64,000 nt of DNA from Pseudomonas sp. St316 (GTDB lineage Bacteria > Pseudomonadota > Gammaproteobacteria > Pseudomonadales > Pseudomonadaceae), in contig NZ_AP021901.1 of NCBI RefSeq assembly GCF_018325905.1, forward strand, positions 2,604,001-2,668,000, written 5' to 3'. Below are positions 1 to 8,392 of the stretch, in pieces; the first letter of the stretch is position 1, and the number at the start of each line of letters is the position of its first letter. A program made the position numbers and the translations under genes. Below the pieces are notes generated by a model. The model made no database searches. It saw only the letters and a program-made list of their open reading frames with translations, and had not been told where the DNA came from.

Positions 1-703
1 GTTTTAGCTGGGACTGCATGGCATTGAAGGCGAGGATCGCCTGACGGATTTCATGGGGGCCGACGACGGGGATAGGTGGTGCTTTGTGATCCACGCCGAA
101 GCGCCTGGCGCCTTCGGCAAAGCGTTGCAAGGGCGCCGCAAGGTGTCGCGTGGCGATCAGCGCGACGATAATCGTCGACACCAGGATCAGCGCCAGCATG
201 ATCAGGTTGCGCTTCCATTCCTCCAATCCCCAATTGCGCGCAGGCAGGGAAAACATGACCCACGAGTGGTCGGTCAATTCGATCATTGCGGCGTAGCGTG
301 CGCCGGGCTGGCCGGCGGGCCAATCGCTCGGCTCATAGCCCTCGATCCTCGCATCGGGCCGGCCCAACTGTTGGCGCAAGCGCAGTGCGCCATCGCTGTA
401 TTCGGGGTCGTCGATCACTGGCAGCTTGGCTTCTTCATGGCGTTGGAGCCATTGCGTGTTGAAGATCGGGTCACTGGCCGTCCAGGCAATGGTGGGCCGC
501 TGTTCGGGCGTTGCCGAATCGATGATGCGGGTGATGGCGGCGATCTTTTCAATCAGGCCGGTTTCCATCAGGGGCGGGCGGGCCCAGGCATCAGTCAGTT
601 GGCTGAACAGCGCGTTCAGGGCCAGCAACGTGAGCATGGCAACCAGGGTGGTCAGGGCAATCCACCGGGCCAGCGTATCCCATGGTCGTCGAGTGTATTT
701 CAT
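1..703 (-). CDS. Sensor histidine kinase, N-terminal part (cut by window edge)
   Basis: Reading the minus strand from the ATG at 703 gives an open frame of 234 codons that runs off the left edge. Residues 14-34 form a first membrane segment. A periplasmic part of about 130 residues follows, then a second membrane segment at about 166-185 and a HAMP-like linker to the edge. The DHp and ATPase domains lie outside the window, so the kinase call rests on this topology and on context. The ATG overlaps the stop codon of the upstream OmpR-type regulator (ATGA), the usual arrangement of a regulator-kinase pair. The signal sensed is unknown. Confidence 0.8.
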   Translation of the reverse strand, partial: MKYTRRPWDTLARWIALTTLVAMLTLLALNALFSQLTDAWARPPLMETGLIEKIAAITRIIDSATPEQRPTIAWTASDPIFNTQWLQRHEEAKLPVIDDPEYSDGALRLRQQLGRPDARIEGYEPSDWPAGQPGARYAAMIELTDHSWVMFSLPARNWGLEEWKRNLIMLALILVSTIIVALIATRHLAAPLQRFAEGARRFGVDHKAPPIPVVGPHEIRQAILAFNAMQSQLK

Positions 704-1419
704 CGCTTCACCACATGGGGGCTGAAGAGGTAGCCGCTGTTGCGCACGGTGCGGATCATCGACGCGCCGGTGATGTCGGTCTCCAACTTGCGCCGCAAGC
801 GGCTGACCTGGACATCGATGCTGCGGTCGAACGCCTCGAAGGTTTCGCCTCGCGCAAGGTCCAGCAATTGCTGGCGGGTCAGCACTCGGCGCGGGTGTTC
901 GGCAAACACCAGCAGCAGTTCGAACTCTCCGGCGGACAGCGGGATCATGACCTTGTCCGGTGAGCGCAGTTCGCGCCGGGTGACGTCCAGTTGCCAGTGC
1001 TCGAACTCCAGGATGGGCCGGGATGAGTCGCTCAGCGTGTCCCTGGCTTCACCGGTGCGCCGCAGCACGGCGCGCACCCGAGCCAACAGTTCCCGGGCGT
1101 CGAACGGCTTGGTCAGGTAATCGTCCGCCCCCAGCTCCAGGCCGACGACGCGGTCACTCAATTCGCCCATGGCGGTGAGCATGATGATGCCCACCGTGTG
1201 CTCGGCCCGCAGTCGTTGACAGAGCATCAGCCCGTTGTCGCCCGGCAGCATGACGTCGAGGATGATGAGGTCCGGCACCCGCCGTTCCACCGCCTGCCAC
1301 AAGGCGTTGCCGTCGGCGGCCACATCCACGCTATAGCCGTGTTGTTCGAGGAACTTGCGCAAGAGGGCGAGGACTTCGAGGTCATCGTCCACCAGTAATA
1401 AATGGCTCACGGTGGGCAC
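700..1419 (-). CDS. OmpR/PhoB-family two-component response regulator
   Basis: The 239-residue protein has an N-terminal receiver domain with acidic residues 11-13, the phosphoacceptor Asp55 (LIILD), Thr82 and Lys104 (LTKPF). A C-terminal winged-helix domain ends near SRLRRKLE and RTVRNSGYLF, as in OmpR/PhoB proteins. Length is normal for the family. It is translationally coupled to the partial sensor kinase downstream, so it should act as that kinase's DNA-binding partner. The output promoters cannot be told from this window. Confidence 0.93.
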   Translation of the reverse strand: MPTVSHLLLVDDDLEVLALLRKFLEQHGYSVDVAADGNALWQAVERRVPDLIILDVMLPGDNGLMLCQRLRAEHTVGIIMLTAMGELSDRVVGLELGADDYLTKPFDARELLARVRAVLRRTGEARDTLSDSSRPILEFEHWQLDVTRRELRSPDKVMIPLSAGEFELLLVFAEHPRRVLTRQQLLDLARGETFEAFDRSIDVQVSRLRRKLETDITGASMIRTVRNSGYLFSPHVVKR

Positions 1420-1592
1420 GCAGGGTAATGAATACAGGAGGCGATACTAGGATCAATCCAGGGCCTGCGTCATATATTTCAATCCGGCAATAAAGTTGCC
1501 GGTGGGCAATATTCTGGAAATCTGCGGGCAAAAAAACGGCGGCAGGATGGGCCTCGATGTCGGTCAGTTAAACCATCAACCAACACCGCCCC

Positions 1593-1689
1593 CTGTGGCG
1601 AGGGAGCTTGCTCCCGCTTGAGTGCGAAGCGCTCACCGCTTTTTTTGGGCCGCTTCGCGCCCCAGCGGGAGCAAGCTCCCTCGCCACAG
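1593..1689. repeat. 97-bp inverted REP pair
   Basis: Two perfectly complementary 26-base arms (starting CTGTGGCGAGGGAG and ending CTCCCTCGCCACAG) enclose a middle that contains a second, weaker inverted motif (GCGAAGCG and CGCTTCGC). The same element recurs at 9633-9727 and in a looser form at 56367-56500. It fills most of the gap before the MlaA-type gene. This is a Pseudomonas REP/BIME-type extragenic palindrome, and in RNA it could fold into a long hairpin. No gene is seen in the rest of the 1420-1753 gap. Confidence 0.9.
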
Positions 1690-1753
1690 AGGTTTGGTGT
1701 TTGGCTTGTGATCGGCATAGGCAGCATCCCATTCCTCGTCGAGATTGCCCTGT

Positions 1754-2542
1754 ATGCCGATCACCAAGCCTGCTCCGTTGTTCGTTCGCTCCACCGTCGT
1801 GGTTGTATTGGCAGCACTCGCCAGCGGTTGCTCCAGCACGCCCGCTGCTAAACCAGGCGCGTGTGAAAGCGCGAGCTATACCGTTCACGATCCCGCAGAG
1901 CCGATCAACCGCGGCATCTTCGCGCTCAACCGGACCGTGGATGACTACGCGCTGGCCCCGGTTGCCCGTGGTTATCGCAAGCTACCGGAGATGTTCCAGG
2001 CCGGCGTCCACAACTTCGTGGCGAACTTCGGTGAGCCGAAGGTGTTCATCAACGACTTGCTGCAAGGCAATGCCCAGCGCTCGGTCAACACACTGGGGCG
2101 GTTCGTCATCAACACCACCGCGGGCATCGTCGGGCTGATCGACGTGTCGGGCAAGCTGGGTATCGAGCGCCACAAGGCCGATTTCGGCCAGACCTTCGGC
2201 GTCTGGAACGTCGCACCCGGACCGATCGTGGAACTGCCGTTGCTGGGCAGCGCCAACCTGAGGGACGCGACGGGCAAAGTGCTGGGTTTCGCCGTCGACC
2301 CGTTCGGTGACAACAGCAGCACCGTCGATACCCTGGGCACCCTCAACACCATCAGCGGCGTTGTCGATGGCCGCGCCGAAGCATTGCCGCTGACAGACGA
2401 GTTGCAGGCCAAAGCGGATTACTACGCGGCGCTTCGCGATGCCACGGCGCAGCGGCGCGCCGATTTTGTCGCGCAAGGGAAGTTGGGGGCTGTCATGCAG
2501 GATGGCGTGCAGTGCCCGAATGGAGGCGCTGCCAATGAGTAA
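1754..2542 (+). CDS. mlaA: MlaA/VacJ-family outer-membrane lipoprotein
   Basis: The protein starts with a lipoprotein signal sequence (LASGC, lipidated Cys26). It continues into the MlaA family core, with DPAEPINRGIFALN and GFAVDPFGDNS. MlaA proteins sit in the outer membrane with a porin and remove misplaced phospholipids from the outer leaflet, feeding the MlaC-MlaFEDB system. Length (262 residues from the ATG) is typical. A TTG nine bases upstream is in frame, but the ATG gives a better signal peptide. No mla transport genes are adjacent, which is common in pseudomonads. It may be one of several paralogues. Confidence 0.88.
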   Translation: MPITKPAPLFVRSTVVVVLAALASGCSSTPAAKPGACESASYTVHDPAEPINRGIFALNRTVDDYALAPVARGYRKLPEMFQAGVHNFVANFGEPKVFINDLLQGNAQRSVNTLGRFVINTTAGIVGLIDVSGKLGIERHKADFGQTFGVWNVAPGPIVELPLLGSANLRDATGKVLGFAVDPFGDNSSTVDTLGTLNTISGVVDGRAEALPLTDELQAKADYYAALRDATAQRRADFVAQGKLGAVMQDGVQCPNGGAANE

Positions 2543-2771
2543 CCAGGCGTTGGTCTTGCAGCGGCGAATAAAACAGCTCGGCCAGGATGCGTTGCATTGC
2601 CGTGAAGTTGAACTGCGGTTGACCGAGGACGGCCGTCATGTGCTGCTCAGTCGCTACCTCGAGTTGTACTGCCACGAGAAGGCCAGCGAGTGTTCGGTGC
2701 GGCATTACCGGGTGTCGCTGGCGAGCATGATTCGCTGGATGGTCGATAACGCAGACCAGAGGGGTACCTAG
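2535..2771 (+). CDS. Small hypothetical protein coupled to the MlaA-type gene
   Basis: The 78-residue protein begins at an ATG inside the end of the lipoprotein gene (8-base overlap) and has a GGAGG motif eight bases upstream at 2522-2526. The sequence is soluble, without signal peptide or membrane segment, and has several Cys/His residues (CHEKASECSVRHY). I do not recognise a family. Overlap and ribosome site argue for co-translation with the lipoprotein gene. Confidence 0.7.
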   Translation: MSNQALVLQRRIKQLGQDALHCREVELRLTEDGRHVLLSRYLELYCHEKASECSVRHYRVSLASMIRWMVDNADQRGT

Positions 2772-2780
2772 TCGGTTTCT

Positions 2781-3734
2781 TCAGTACTGCAGGTCGTAGA
2801 GCACCGGGTAATGATCACTGCGCAACGCCTGTCCCCGAAAAATACGCAGTACTTCATCGTGCCCCTGCACTTTGAGTCCATCGGCATTGCGAATCAGCTG
2901 GCGATCATGCAGCAAGGACTTCTTGATTTGCACTGCGGCTTCACAGTATCCACGCGCCACGACGCCCTCATGGACGTAGGCGTAGTCCAACTGTGAGGGG
3001 ATGGCGAAATTACCGTAGCCCAGGTCTCCGCCCAAGAGGCTCGAGACGTATTGATCGATCGGTGTATAGGAGCGACTCACCTCGTCCAGCTTCTTGTAGT
3101 CCTTTTTGGCCTGGGTTTCGGTGGAGCGGATGGTGACGTGCGTGAAGCCGCTGCCTTCGGGGAACACCGCGTTCATCCTGGTTGCACCCCGGTAGGCGGA
3201 GATGCTCTTGGGGGCTGAGCTATAGGGGGTGTTGAGGTCGCCGCCGAAAAATACCAGGCGTTGAAAATCGCCTTCATGGATAGAACCGAGTTCCTGCATG
3301 TCCCCCAGTATCTGCGGCCAGGCGTTTCTTGAGGCATTGGCATGGCAGAAGGCGAATGTGTTGCCTGCATCGTCGGTCAGTAGCAACGTGGCGCGCCTGG
3401 CTTCTGGGCCCAACGGCCAAATGTGGCGTTCCTTGAATTCGTTGGCCCGGTCCGTGCGCACGAAAACCATGGAACCCAGCGTGGTGCTTTTGCGCGCGCC
3501 ACCGTCCTGGTCGAGGGATGACTTGAGGATATAGTGCTGGCTCAGGTCATTGACCAGCCGATCATTGGGGTTGCCGGTGCTGCCTACTTCAAACAGGGCG
3601 ACAATGTCCGGGTTGTCCTGTTGCAGGACCAGTTTGAGCGTGGCCAGTTTTTCCTGGTAGGCATCGCTCATCTTGCCGCCGGCCTGGTTGTTCAGGTGCT
3701 GGGTATTCCAGATCAGTATTTTGCATTTGGCCAC
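2781..3734 (-). CDS. DNase-I-fold (endonuclease/exonuclease/phosphatase) protein, CdtB-like
   Basis: The 317-residue protein has the catalytic motif set of the EEP/DNase I superfamily: WNTQ at 9-12, Glu49, His131/Asn133 (CHANAS), GGDLN at 164-168, Asp250 and the C-terminal SDHYPV (Asp307, His308). Members hydrolyse phosphodiester bonds in DNA, phosphoinositides or sphingomyelin. The layout and compact size resemble CdtB, the nuclease subunit of cytolethal distending toxin, but no CdtA, CdtC or pertussis-like subunit genes flank it. I chose the GTG at 3734 (GGAG eight bases upstream) over a TTG at 3776. No clear secretion signal remains from that start. The substrate is unknown. Confidence 0.75.
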   Translation of the reverse strand: MAKCKILIWNTQHLNNQAGGKMSDAYQEKLATLKLVLQQDNPDIVALFEVGSTGNPNDRLVNDLSQHYILKSSLDQDGGARKSTTLGSMVFVRTDRANEFKERHIWPLGPEARRATLLLTDDAGNTFAFCHANASRNAWPQILGDMQELGSIHEGDFQRLVFFGGDLNTPYSSAPKSISAYRGATRMNAVFPEGSGFTHVTIRSTETQAKKDYKKLDEVSRSYTPIDQYVSSLLGGDLGYGNFAIPSQLDYAYVHEGVVARGYCEAAVQIKKSLLHDRQLIRNADGLKVQGHDEVLRIFRGQALRSDHYPVLYDLQY

Positions 3735-3895
3735 GGCGTTCGCTCCATGAATGCTGCGCGAAGCAGTATAGATCAAAGGGGAGCGTTAGCCGGCGGGGCC
3801 TTGAAAAGCGCTTCGGCCCGACCGGTTGGCGGGTTTTTTCCAGCTTCCAGGCAGGCTGCTAGACTTTATCGTCCAGTCCCTTTCGGAGAACCGGA

Positions 3896-4375
3896 ATGAA
3901 TAATAAAAACAGGATTTGTCTCTGGTACGACGGCACCGCCCAGGAAGCGGCAGAGTTCTACGCAAGAACCTTTCCCGACAGTGCGGTGAGCGCTATCCAT
4001 CATGCCCCGGGCGATTATCCGTCGGGCAAGCAGGGCGACGTGATCACCGTGGAATTCACGGTGATCGGCATCCCTTGCGTCGGCCTCAACGGCGGGTCGG
4101 CGTTCAAGCACAGCGAGGCTTTTTCATTTCAGATCGCAACTGAAGACCAGGCCGAAACAGACCGTTTGTGGAACGCGATTATCGACAACGGCGGAGAGGC
4201 AAGCGTCTGTGGTTGGTGCAAGGACAAGTGGGGGCTGTCGTGGCAGATCAGCCCCCGTGTGTTGCTCGAAGCGGTCGCCAGTGCCGACAAAGCCGCCGCC
4301 AAGCGTGCCTTCGAGACCATGATGACGATGACCAAGATCGACATTGCCGCGATTGAAGCGGCGGTGAAAGGCTAG
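3896..4375 (+). CDS. VOC-superfamily protein, PhnB-like
   Basis: The 159-residue protein has the PhnB-like (3-demethylubiquinone methyltransferase-like) VOC fold. Features are an N-terminal ICLWYDG..EAAEFY stretch, a central GG.AFKHSEAFSFQ and a GWCKDKWGLSWQISP block near the C-terminus. These proteins are metal-dependent or metal-free barrel proteins of mostly unassigned reaction. A GGAG lies just before the ATG. It stands alone between the EEP gene (divergent) and a repeat array. Confidence 0.82.
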   Translation: MNNKNRICLWYDGTAQEAAEFYARTFPDSAVSAIHHAPGDYPSGKQGDVITVEFTVIGIPCVGLNGGSAFKHSEAFSFQIATEDQAETDRLWNAIIDNGGEASVCGWCKDKWGLSWQISPRVLLEAVASADKAAAKRAFETMMTMTKIDIAAIEAAVKG

Positions 4376-4399
4376 CTGGCGAATCACTGCCATTGCCCT

Positions 4400-4815
4400 G
4401 TGGGAGCGCGCCTTGCTCGCGAAGACGGTGGGTCAGTCAATTTCAATGCTGGCTGATCCGGCGCTATCGCGAGCAGGCTCGCTCCCACATGGGTGGGTGA
4501 TGACTTCGATTTTTCGACCAGCGCAGATCCTCCTGTGGGAGCGCGCTTGAAGACGGTGGGTCAGTCAATTTCAATGCTGGCTGATCCGGCGCCATCGCGA
4601 GCAGGCTCGCTCCCACATGGGTGGGTGATGACTTCGATTTTTCGACCAGCGCAGATCCTTCTGTGGGAGCGCGCTTGAAGACGGTGCGTCAGTCAACTTC
4701 AATGCTGGCTGATCCGGTGCCATCGCGAGCAGGCTCGCTCCCACAGGGTTATGCGGCGGGTCGATATTTTGTGGCTGCCGAAGATCCAGTGTGGGAGCGA
4801 GCTTGCTCGCGATGA
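4400..4815. repeat. Tandem REP-containing repeat array, period 129-134 bp
   Basis: A unit beginning GTGGGAGCGCGC recurs at 4400, 4534 and 4663, with a divergent partial copy at 4791. Each unit carries one REP arm at its start and the opposite arm (GAGCAGGCTCGCTCCCAC) in its middle, joined by near-identical spacer sequence. The first copy keeps the full arm GCGCGCCTTGCTCGCGAAGAC. The second and third have lost about ten bases there, so they descend from one another by local duplication after that deletion. No open frame of interest occurs in the 4376-4847 gap. Confidence 0.9.
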
Positions 4816-4847
4816 CGGCAGCACAGCCAACATCGATGCAAGCTGAC

Positions 4848-5249
4848 CTACAGCGGGGTTCCAGGCAACCTGGCAATCACCTTGATCTCGAACTGAAACC
4901 CATACAGCCACGTCACGCCCACCGCCGTCAGCGTTGGATGCGGCGCGTTGCCCCAGAACTCGGGCACGACGCTCCAGACCCGCTCGAAGTTCGACTCGGG
5001 ATCGACCATGAAGACCGTAACGTCCACCACATCGTCAAAGCTGCAATCGGCCGCGGCGAGTATCGCCTTCAGGTTGTTGAAGGCCAGTCGAACCTGAGCT
5101 TGCAGGTCAGGCTCGGGCGAGCCTTCTTCGGTGCTACCCACCTGTCCCGAAACGAACAGAAAACCATTGGAACGAATCGCCGGCGAATAGCGATTGCGCT
5201 CATAAAGCGCCTGGCGTCCGGGCGGAAAAACTACATCACGCTGTGTCAT
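4848..5249 (-). CDS. RidA-family (YjgF/YER057c/UK114) protein
   Basis: The 133-residue protein shows the RidA hallmarks: N-terminal YSPAIRSNGFLFVSGQVG, the LAFNNLKAILAAAD helix, and C-terminal HPTLTAVGV. RidA-type enzymes hydrolyse enamine/imine intermediates formed by PLP enzymes and oxidases. The usual catalytic Arg in the PxRxxx motif is replaced (APHPTLTAVG), so this is not an archetypal RidA and its substrate may differ. The ATG has AGGT upstream (GGAGGTATTC). It is divergent from the LysR gene at 5382, which may control it. Confidence 0.85.
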   Translation of the reverse strand: MTQRDVVFPPGRQALYERNRYSPAIRSNGFLFVSGQVGSTEEGSPEPDLQAQVRLAFNNLKAILAAADCSFDDVVDVTVFMVDPESNFERVWSVVPEFWGNAPHPTLTAVGVTWLYGFQFEIKVIARLPGTPL

Positions 5250-5381
5250 GAATACCTCCATCAAAGAGTGGCTTGCAAACGATGAACTCACTCTAGGGGC
5301 TTGTGTCCGCGCGATAAACGAGCAACCTTGGCGATCACTGTTTGTAGAATCCAAACAATCGGATCGACACCCGAGGCACAA

Positions 5382-6308
5382 ATGGATCGTTTTGATGCGA
5401 TGCAAGCGTTCGTTCGAGTGGTGGAGGCAGGCAGCTTCACCAAGGCGGCGGAAACCCTGCACATGAGCAAGACCACCGTGACCCAACTGGTGCAGCAGCT
5501 CGAGGCACGGTTGCGGGTCAAGTTGCTCAACCGCACCACGCGTAAAGTCAACGTCACCGCCGACGGCGCGGTTTATTACGAGCGGGTGATCCGGCTGCTG
5601 GCCGACATGGACGATGCCGAGACCAGCGTGTCCGGCGCCCAGGCGCTACCTCGCGGGCGACTGCGTGTGGACGTGCCGAGCCCACTGGCGGCGATGATCC
5701 TGATACCGGCCTTGCCGGCGTTCTACGCGCGATACCCGGACATCCAGATCGACATGGGCGTCAGTGATCGCATTGTCGACATGCTCGATGAAAACGTCGA
5801 TTGCGTGGTGCGCGGCGGTGAGTTGAGGGATCAGTCGCTGGTCGCCCGGCGCGTCGGTGATCTCGCCCTCGGCGTTTTCGCCGCCCCGAGTTACCTGGCA
5901 CGGTTTGGCCTGCCCGCGCATCCGCGAGAACTGGAAGATTCGCACCACCGCACCGTGGGTTTCCTGTGGGCACGCACCGGCAAATTCTTGCCCTACGCCA
6001 TGCGCCGTGACGGTGAGCTGCTTCACGTCAAAGGCCGCTACGCGCTGGCCATCGACGACGGCAACGCCTACCTCGCGGCCGGTTTGGCAGGGCTGGGCGT
6101 GCTCTGGCTGCCCAAGTACATGTCCAGGCCTCATCAAGCGCAGGGTGGGTTAGTGCCGCTGTTCGAAGACTGGCACCTGGAGCCGATGCCGCTTTATCTG
6201 GCCTATCCTCCGAACCGGCACATCAGCGCCAAGCTGCGGGTGTTCATCGATTGGGTCGTGGAACTGATGGCGCAACATGCGCCTATCATTGATCGACACG
6301 TATCGTGA
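5382..6308 (+). CDS. LysR-family transcriptional regulator
   Basis: The 308-residue protein has an N-terminal winged helix-turn-helix (DAMQAFVRVVEAGSFTKAAE, then LHMSKTTVTQLVQQLE) and a LysR substrate-binding domain opening with PRGRLRVDVP. It belongs to the large CrgA/DmlR-like clade by these motifs. The ATG at 5382 is the conserved family start; an upstream in-frame start only adds leader-like sequence. It is divergent from the RidA gene and overlaps the next gene's leader, suggesting regulation of RidA and/or the GFA gene. Confidence 0.9.
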   Translation: MDRFDAMQAFVRVVEAGSFTKAAETLHMSKTTVTQLVQQLEARLRVKLLNRTTRKVNVTADGAVYYERVIRLLADMDDAETSVSGAQALPRGRLRVDVPSPLAAMILIPALPAFYARYPDIQIDMGVSDRIVDMLDENVDCVVRGGELRDQSLVARRVGDLALGVFAAPSYLARFGLPAHPRELEDSHHRTVGFLWARTGKFLPYAMRRDGELLHVKGRYALAIDDGNAYLAAGLAGLGVLWLPKYMSRPHQAQGGLVPLFEDWHLEPMPLYLAYPPNRHISAKLRVFIDWVVELMAQHAPIIDRHVS

Positions 6309-6340
6309 AACCCGACTGTCCAGTTCTAGAGGAGCCCTCC

Positions 6341-6733
6341 ATGGACCGATTCACCGGCGGTTGCCTATGCGGCAATGTTCGTATCCAGGCCTCGGGCCGT
6401 CCGTATCGCGTTGGCCTCTGTCACTGCCTCGATTGTCGCAAGCATCACGGCGCGCTCTTCTACGCTGCCGCCGTGTTCCCCCAGGATGCCGTGACGATCG
6501 AAGGTGAAACACGGGACTATGCCGGACGCTTTTTCTGTCCGCGCTGTGGCTCGTCGCTGTTCGCCCGCTCGGCTGACGAAATAGAAGTGCACCTGGGGAC
6601 CCTGGACGCCCCCGATCAACTGATGCCCACCTACGAAAGCTGGACCGTGCGCCGCGAGTCATGGCTGCCGGCGTTTCCGTTCACCCGACACTACGTACAT
6701 GATCGCGAGGGTACGGGCCGGGCCGAGGAGTAG
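6341..6733 (+). CDS. GFA-family (CENP-V/GFA domain) zinc protein
   Basis: The 130-residue protein has the GFA zinc-binding pattern: GGCLCG (Cys8, Cys10), CHCLDC (Cys27, Cys29, Cys32) and CPRCGS (Cys66, Cys69). The family was named for glutathione-dependent formaldehyde activation, but most members have unproven reactions. An AGAGGAG site lies upstream of the ATG at 6341. It follows the LysR gene within 32 bases and converges with the aldehyde dehydrogenase gene. Confidence 0.87.
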   Translation: MDRFTGGCLCGNVRIQASGRPYRVGLCHCLDCRKHHGALFYAAAVFPQDAVTIEGETRDYAGRFFCPRCGSSLFARSADEIEVHLGTLDAPDQLMPTYESWTVRRESWLPAFPFTRHYVHDREGTGRAEE

Positions 6734-6738
6734 GGCGG

Positions 6739-8187
6739 TCATTCGAAACCGACAATCGCCTTGATCTCCAGATACTCCTCGAACCCGTGAACCCCATACT
6801 CACGGCCATTGCCTGAGCGCTTGTAGCCGCCGAACGGCGCCATGGGATTCCACGCCGGGTAGTTCAACAGCACTTGTCCTGCGCGGATACGCGACGCGAC
6901 GGCGCGCGCAAGCTCAAGGTCCTGGCCCTGGACATGCGCGCCGAGCCCATAGACGGTGTCATTGGCGATGGCGACGGCTTCATCCACCGTGTCATAGGGA
7001 ATGATGCACAGCACCGGGCCGAAGATTTCTTCCTGGGCGATGCGCATGCTGCTGTCGACCTGCGAGAAGACCGTAGGGCGGGTGTAGAAGCCTTGTTCAA
7101 AACCCTCCGGGCGCCCAGGGCCGCCGCACACAAGCTTGGCCCCTTCATGCAAGCCGACTTCGATCATGGTTTGCACCCGATTGAACTGGGCCTCGTTGGC
7201 GATGGGGCCGAGTACGGTTTCTTCCGATCGTGGGTCGCCGACGATGATCGCGTTGGCAGTCGCGGCAGCCAGCGCTTCGACTTCCGCCGAGCGATTTCGT
7301 GGCACGATCATTCGGGTCGGCGCGCTGCACGACTGGCCGACATTGCGGAACGCCGACATCACGCCAGGTGGCACGGCTTTGGCGAAGTCAGCGTCCGGCA
7401 GCAACACGTTCGGGGATTTGCCGCCCAGTTCCTGGGTGACGCGTTTTACCGTTGGCGCGGCGGCCTGGGCCACCAGTGCGCCGGCGCGGTTCGAGCCGGT
7501 GATGGAGATCAGGTCGATGTCGGGGTGCGCCGCCATGGCTGCGCCGACCTCGGCACCGCTGCCGTTCACCAGGTTGAAGACGCCGGCAGGCAGGCCGGCG
7601 TCATGCACCAATTGTGCGAAGAGAAGGGCACTGAGGGGCGACAGTTCGCTGGGTTTCAACACCACCGTGCAACCGGCGGCAATCGCCGGGGCGACTTTGG
7701 CGGTGATTTGGTACAGCGGCCAGTTCCACGGCGTAATGAGGCCGCAGACGCCGATGGGTTCGCGTTGAATGGCCGTGCCCTGCTCAAGCTTCCGGAAGTT
7801 GTAAGTGGACAGCACATCGCGGGCCACCCGAACGTGTTCGGCGGCCAGCGGCACTTGCATGGCCCGTGCGAAGCCGATGGCCGCGCCCATTTCCAGCGAG
7901 AGCACCTGGGCCAGTTCTTCCTTGCGCTCAAGCATCAGCCCATGGATCTTTCCAAGGATCGCCACGCGTGTATCCACCGAAGTGGCGGACCAGCCGGGAA
8001 ACGCTGCGCGAGCTGCCGCGACCGCGCGGTCAACGTCCTCGCTTGAGCCGCGAGCGACCTCGGCAATGACTTGCTCGGTCGCGGGATTGATCACCGGCAG
8101 CGTGGCCGGGTATGCCGCAGACTGCCAGTCACCATTGATATAGAACTGCTGGGACGTAGGCGGGTTGTTCAAAAATGGGGTGGTCAT
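6739..8187 (-). CDS. NAD(P)-dependent aldehyde dehydrogenase
   Basis: The 482-residue protein is a complete aldehyde dehydrogenase. It has the PWNWP motif (153-157), KPSE cofactor loop, catalytic Glu253 (QELGGKSPN), nucleophile Cys287 (VGQSCSAP) and EEIFGPVL near the end. It oxidises aldehydes to acids; the substrate is not decided by sequence. I chose the ATG at 8187, preceded by GGGAGCC, over longer frames with no support. The neighbours (flavin oxidases, RidA) suggest aldehydes made by amine oxidation. Confidence 0.9.
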   Translation of the reverse strand: MTTPFLNNPPTSQQFYINGDWQSAAYPATLPVINPATEQVIAEVARGSSEDVDRAVAAARAAFPGWSATSVDTRVAILGKIHGLMLERKEELAQVLSLEMGAAIGFARAMQVPLAAEHVRVARDVLSTYNFRKLEQGTAIQREPIGVCGLITPWNWPLYQITAKVAPAIAAGCTVVLKPSELSPLSALLFAQLVHDAGLPAGVFNLVNGSGAEVGAAMAAHPDIDLISITGSNRAGALVAQAAAPTVKRVTQELGGKSPNVLLPDADFAKAVPPGVMSAFRNVGQSCSAPTRMIVPRNRSAEVEALAAATANAIIVGDPRSEETVLGPIANEAQFNRVQTMIEVGLHEGAKLVCGGPGRPEGFEQGFYTRPTVFSQVDSSMRIAQEEIFGPVLCIIPYDTVDEAVAIANDTVYGLGAHVQGQDLELARAVASRIRAGQVLLNYPAWNPMAPFGGYKRSGNGREYGVHGFEEYLEIKAIVGFE

Positions 8188-8392
8188 CCAACGGGCTCCC
8201 ATAGAGCGGTGATAGCACTGCCGGCGACAGATCCTGAGGCCGTTTTCTTCTCGATAAACTAACAAAGCGGCCCGGATGGGATATGCCGTTCTCAAGCCTG
8301 GCAAAGAAGAATCTGCTGTATCTGCCGGGCTAACTGGGCAAAAAAAATGGCGGCGCCCGTCCGGGGCAAAAAAGCGCGCCCGGTCGCTTGCG

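Noticed and set aside
4400..4815. Regularly spaced repeats as a CRISPR array
   Set aside because: The units repeat over their entire length including the spacers, carry REP inverted pairs, and no cas genes are present.
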